From Massilia violaceinigra (GTDB lineage Bacteria; Pseudomonadota; Gammaproteobacteria; Burkholderiales; Burkholderiaceae_D), in assembly GCF_002752675.1 (NCBI RefSeq), contig NZ_CP024608.1:6324001-6388000 (forward strand): a stretch of DNA of 64,000 nucleotides, given 5' to 3'. The position numbers and the translations under genes were made by a program. Under the pieces are notes generated by a model. The model was not told where the DNA came from. It saw nothing but the letters and a program-made list of their open reading frames with translations, and ran no database searches. Position 1 is the first letter of the stretch; every line of letters starts with the position of its first letter. Shown in pieces: positions 61,279 through 64,000 of this stretch.

Positions 61279-63327
61279 ATGTCCCAAGCCTTGCCCCCGC
61301 CTGACCCGAGCACGTCCAGCGCCGCCGATGAACTGCGCTCCAGCGAGGCGCGCTACCGCTCGCTGGTGCAGGCCAGCAGCACCATCATGTGGCTGGCCTC
61401 GGCGGCCGGCCGTCTTGAGGGAGCCCAACCGAGTTGGACTGTATATACCGGGCAGTCCAGCGATCAGCTCGGCGGCTGGGGGTGGCTCGACGCCATCCAT
61501 CCCGACGACCGCGCCCGCACGGCGGCCGCCTGGCGCGCCGCGCTCGACGCCAGCAGCATGTACCAGATCGAACACCGCCTGCGCCGCGCCGACGGCCAGT
61601 ACCGCTACATGAATGCGCGCGCGGTGCCGATTTTCGACGCCGCCGGCGCCATCACCGAGTGGGTCGGCATCCATATCGACATCGACGAGCGCAAACGGGT
61701 CGAAGAACGCCTGCGCCTGCTCGACGCCATGAGCCAGGCCACCCGCAACGCGGACGACCCCAAGACCATCATGGAGGTCACCACGCGCCTGCTCGGCCAG
61801 CACCTGAGCGTCACGCGCTGTCCTTACGCCGACGTGGAAGGCGACAACGACCGCTTCACCATCCGCCACGACTGGACCGCACCGGGCGCCATGAGCACCG
61901 TCGGGGTCTACTCGCTCGACCTGTTCGGTGCGCGCGCCGCCAGCGACATGCGCGAGGGCCGCACCCTGCGCATCTGCGACGTCGACCGCGAACTGGACGA
62001 AGCCGGCGGCGGCGCCATGTTCAACGCCATCGCTTGCCGCGCCATCATCTGCTGCCCGCTGGTCAAGGAAGGCAAATTGGTAGCGATGATGGCGGTGCAC
62101 CAGGACCGTCCGCGCCAATGGACCGATGCCGAAGTGGCGCTGGTCGAACAGACCGTCGAACGCTCGTGGGCTCACATCGAACGGGTACGCGCCACCGAGG
62201 CGCTGCGCGAGGCCGACCGCCGCAAGACCGAATTTCTGGCCATCCTCGCGCACGAACTGCGCAATCCGCTCGCCCCCATCCGCAACGGCCTGCAGGTCAT
62301 GCGCATGGCCGAACATGACCAGGCCACTGTGGCGCGCGTGCGCGACATGATGGAACGCCAGGTCACGCAGATGGTCACCCTGGTCAACGACCTGCTCGAC
62401 ATCGCCCGCATCACGCGCGGCAACCTGGAACTGAAGCCGGTGCGCGTCGAGCTGCGCGAATTGATCGCCAGCGCCGTCGAAACGTCCATGCCGCTGATCG
62501 ACGCCAACCGCCACACGCTGACGGTCGATGTCGCGCCAGAGTCGCTCATGCTCGACGCCGACCCGACCCGCATCGCCCAGGTGATCGGCAACGTGCTCAA
62601 TAACGCCGCCAAGTACACGCCGGCCGGCGGGCGCATCACGCTGGCGGCGTGGCGCGATGGCGCACAGGCGGTGCTGTCGGTGCGCGATACCGGCATCGGC
62701 ATCCCGCCCGAAGCGGCGCTGACGGTGTTCGAAATGTTTTCGCAGGTGGGTGCCTCGCTCGACCGCGCCCAGGGCGGACTCGGAATCGGCTTGTCGCTGG
62801 CGCGGCGGCTGGTGGAACTCCATGGCGGCACGATCGACCTGGTACGCGACGAGACGGTCAGCGGCAGCCGCTTCGACATCCGCCTGCCGCTCGCGCCCGA
62901 AGTGGCGGCGCAGGCGCCCGGCGACGGCTTGATCGCCGATACGCGCTCAAGCGGCCTGCGCGTGCTGGTGGTCGACGACAATCTCGACGCCGCCGACATG
63001 CTCTCGGAGCTGATGGACATCATCGGCCACACCAGCCGCGTCGCCAACGACGGCCCGCGCGCATTGGCGCTGGCCGAACAGTTCCGGCCCGAGGTGATTT
63101 TTCTCGATATCGGCATGCCCGGCATGAATGGCTATGAAGTCGCGCGAGCGCTGCGCACCATGGCGCACCTGGAACCGCTGGTGCTGGTGGCGCTGACCGG
63201 CTGGGGCGACGATAACGACCGCGCGCGCAGCAAGGAAGCAGGCTTCGACCATCACCTCATCAAACCGGCCAACCTGGAAGCGGTCGAACGCCTGCTGGCC
63301 GACCTGGTGGCCAGCCGCAAAGGCTAG
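61279..63327 (+). CDS. Hybrid sensor histidine kinase/response regulator (PAS-GAF-HK-REC)
   Basis: 682 residues from the ATG at 61279; an earlier in-frame ATG at 61237 is possible. Order: PAS with PAC (about 20-140), GAF (about 150-300), HisKA with ILAHELRNPLAPI (phospho-His about 324), HATPase_c (NVLNNAAKYTP, DTGIGIPPEA, GGLGIGLSLARRL) and a C-terminal receiver with VVDDNLDAADM and phospho-Asp in IFLDIGMPGMNG (about 609). It has no transmembrane helix. The divergent wza-wzc operon beside it suggests a possible link to polysaccharide control, which is only positional. It overlaps the convergent TonB-like gene by four bases. Confidence 0.93.
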   Translation: MSQALPPPDPSTSSAADELRSSEARYRSLVQASSTIMWLASAAGRLEGAQPSWTVYTGQSSDQLGGWGWLDAIHPDDRARTAAAWRAALDASSMYQIEHRLRRADGQYRYMNARAVPIFDAAGAITEWVGIHIDIDERKRVEERLRLLDAMSQATRNADDPKTIMEVTTRLLGQHLSVTRCPYADVEGDNDRFTIRHDWTAPGAMSTVGVYSLDLFGARAASDMREGRTLRICDVDRELDEAGGGAMFNAIACRAIICCPLVKEGKLVAMMAVHQDRPRQWTDAEVALVEQTVERSWAHIERVRATEALREADRRKTEFLAILAHELRNPLAPIRNGLQVMRMAEHDQATVARVRDMMERQVTQMVTLVNDLLDIARITRGNLELKPVRVELRELIASAVETSMPLIDANRHTLTVDVAPESLMLDADPTRIAQVIGNVLNNAAKYTPAGGRITLAAWRDGAQAVLSVRDTGIGIPPEAALTVFEMFSQVGASLDRAQGGLGIGLSLARRLVELHGGTIDLVRDETVSGSRFDIRLPLAPEVAAQAPGDGLIADTRSSGLRVLVVDDNLDAADMLSELMDIIGHTSRVANDGPRALALAEQFRPEVIFLDIGMPGMNGYEVARALRTMAHLEPLVLVALTGWGDDNDRARSKEAGFDHHLIKPANLEAVERLLADLVASRKG

Positions 63328-64000
63328 CGCAGTTCTTCCATCAGCTTGAGGTTCTCGCCGAACTGCCATACGCGGCGGATGTCGATCACGTCGTAGCGCG
63401 AGGCGATATTCGGCGGGAACGGCGAGTAGCGCGCGTTGACGCGCACGATGCGCAGCACCGCTTCATCCATATCGGCGCGCCCGCTCGAACGCAGGATCGT
63501 CACATCCTGCACGGTGCCGTCGCTGCGCACCGCCACGTTGACCAGTGCGTGGGTATGCTCGACGTCGGCCCAATCGCGTGGATAATTCGCACTGCCATTG
63601 CGTTGGATTTTCTGGCGCCAGCTTTCCACGTACATGCGCAGCGGTACATCGCGCTCGGCCGCGCCGACTGCGACACGGCGCTCGTCGCGCATTGGCGGTG
63701 GCGGCGTGCCGGAGAGGATATCGAGACCCTTGACCATCTCTCGCGCGCGGTTCGACAGGTCGCTGCCCAGCAGGTTCTTGGGGACGATGATTTTGCCGCC
63801 CGCGCCGCTGCCGGCGCCCGCCGCGGTGCCGCCAGGCGGCGTGTTGGCGGCCTGACTGCCGCCGCCTTCGCGTCCGCGTTGCAACGCGGCTTGCTGGGCG
63901 GCTTGCGCGGCCTGGGCTGCTTGCGCGGCTTGTTTCTGAGCGGCTTGCTCGGCCAGTTTCTGTGCGGCCTGCTGTTCCGCCAGCTTCTGCGCAGCTTGTT
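63324..64000 (-). CDS. TonB/TolA-like energy transducer, C-terminal part (5' end outside window)
   Basis: The frame is open to the right window edge. The visible part starts within an Ala/Gln/Lys-rich helical stalk (repeats of AAQKLAEQ and QAAQ), passes a Gly-rich linker, and ends in a TonB-like C-terminal domain (MYVESWRQKIQRNGSANYP, LVNVAVRSDGTVQDVTILRS, DEAVLRIVRVNARYSPFPP). The Ala/Gln stalk resembles TolA, while the C-terminus is of the TonB type. It spans the periplasm and transmits proton-motive force to an outer-membrane partner. The N-terminal membrane anchor is not visible. Confidence 0.82.
   Translation of the reverse strand, partial: QAAQKLAEQQAAQKLAEQAAQKQAAQAAQAAQAAQQAALQRGREGGGSQAANTPPGGTAAGAGSGAGGKIIVPKNLLGSDLSNRAREMVKGLDILSGTPPPPMRDERRVAVGAAERDVPLRMYVESWRQKIQRNGSANYPRDWADVEHTHALVNVAVRSDGTVQDVTILRSSGRADMDEAVLRIVRVNARYSPFPPNIASRYDVIDIRRVWQFGENLKLMEELR

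Overview
The window is GC-rich (clearly above 60 percent by eye) and reads like a chromosomal segment of a betaproteobacterium of the Oxalobacteraceae (Massilia/Duganella-like). This is inferred from the rlmB-rnr pair next to tRNA-Leu genes, a PHA phasin, a LysE/ArgO exporter with a divergent LysR regulator, and a large Wzx/Wzy exopolysaccharide locus. No rRNA, CRISPR array or intact prophage was seen.

Region by region. (1) 1-5.4 kb: the 3' end of an unknown gene, an NHL-repeat lipoprotein, and a GntR(YtrA)-ABC transporter operon. That operon has a 22-bp palindromic operator over its promoter and a 14-codon upstream ORF coupled by an ATGA overlap; its permease gene carries a one-base frameshift. 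(2) 5.4-11.2 kb: housekeeping genes yceH, cysE, rlmB and rnr, then three near-identical tandem tRNA-Leu(CAG) genes. (3) 11.2-15.9 kb: a serine hydrolase, a PAS-GAF-HATPase protein that lacks the phospho-accepting histidine domain, a phasin, and small membrane proteins. (4) 15.9-19.9 kb: a good LexA box in front of a FAN1-type VRR-NUC nuclease and a Rad3/DinG-type helicase with a RecB-like nuclease N-terminus, probably an SOS-controlled DNA repair operon. (5) 19.9-20.4 kb: a nested inverted-repeat element. (6) 20.4-25.9 kb: a four-gene LytTR regulator / LytS kinase / two LiaF-like membrane protein operon, an argO/argP-like pair and a lipoprotein. (7) 26-35.3 kb: the accessory part. It holds small genes, a broken astacin-like protein fused to 51-residue repeats, an amidase-like lipoprotein, an IS3-family element, and a 3.5-kb segment bounded by IS5-type inverted repeats that carries a FAD oxidase and an unknown protein beside a decayed transposase. 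The segment sits exactly at the stop codon of a GH19-type lysozyme/chitinase gene, and a remnant of a second GH19 copy lies on its far side. (8) 35.4-37.4 kb: a dnaK without grpE or dnaJ neighbours.

(9) 37.8-61.1 kb: a surface polysaccharide locus. Rightward genes encode a WbpM/PglF-type dehydratase, a WbpA-WbpB-WbpE-WbpD-type set (expected product: a 2,3-diacetamido-2,3-dideoxyuronic acid nucleotide), Wzx flippase, Wzy polymerase, two GT4 glycosyltransferases, an acetyltransferase-like protein, a second DegT/PglE-type aminotransferase, a short PglC-type sugar-phosphate transferase, a PAP2-like membrane protein and an acyltransferase. Leftward genes encode a methyltransferase, a duplicated parallel beta-helix lipoprotein (candidate polysaccharide lyase, hydrolase or epimerase), the Wzc tyrosine kinase and the Wza export protein. 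Together they can make activated amino sugars, assemble and modify a lipid-linked repeat, flip and polymerise it, and export it.

(10) 61.2-64 kb: a hybrid sensor kinase and the 3' part of a TonB/TolA-like gene that runs off the window. The most interesting items are the LexA-controlled nuclease/helicase operon, the sensor protein without a DHp domain, the passenger-carrying IS5-like segment, the uORF-operator arrangement of the GntR operon, and the paired palindromic sites in front of the beta-helix gene.
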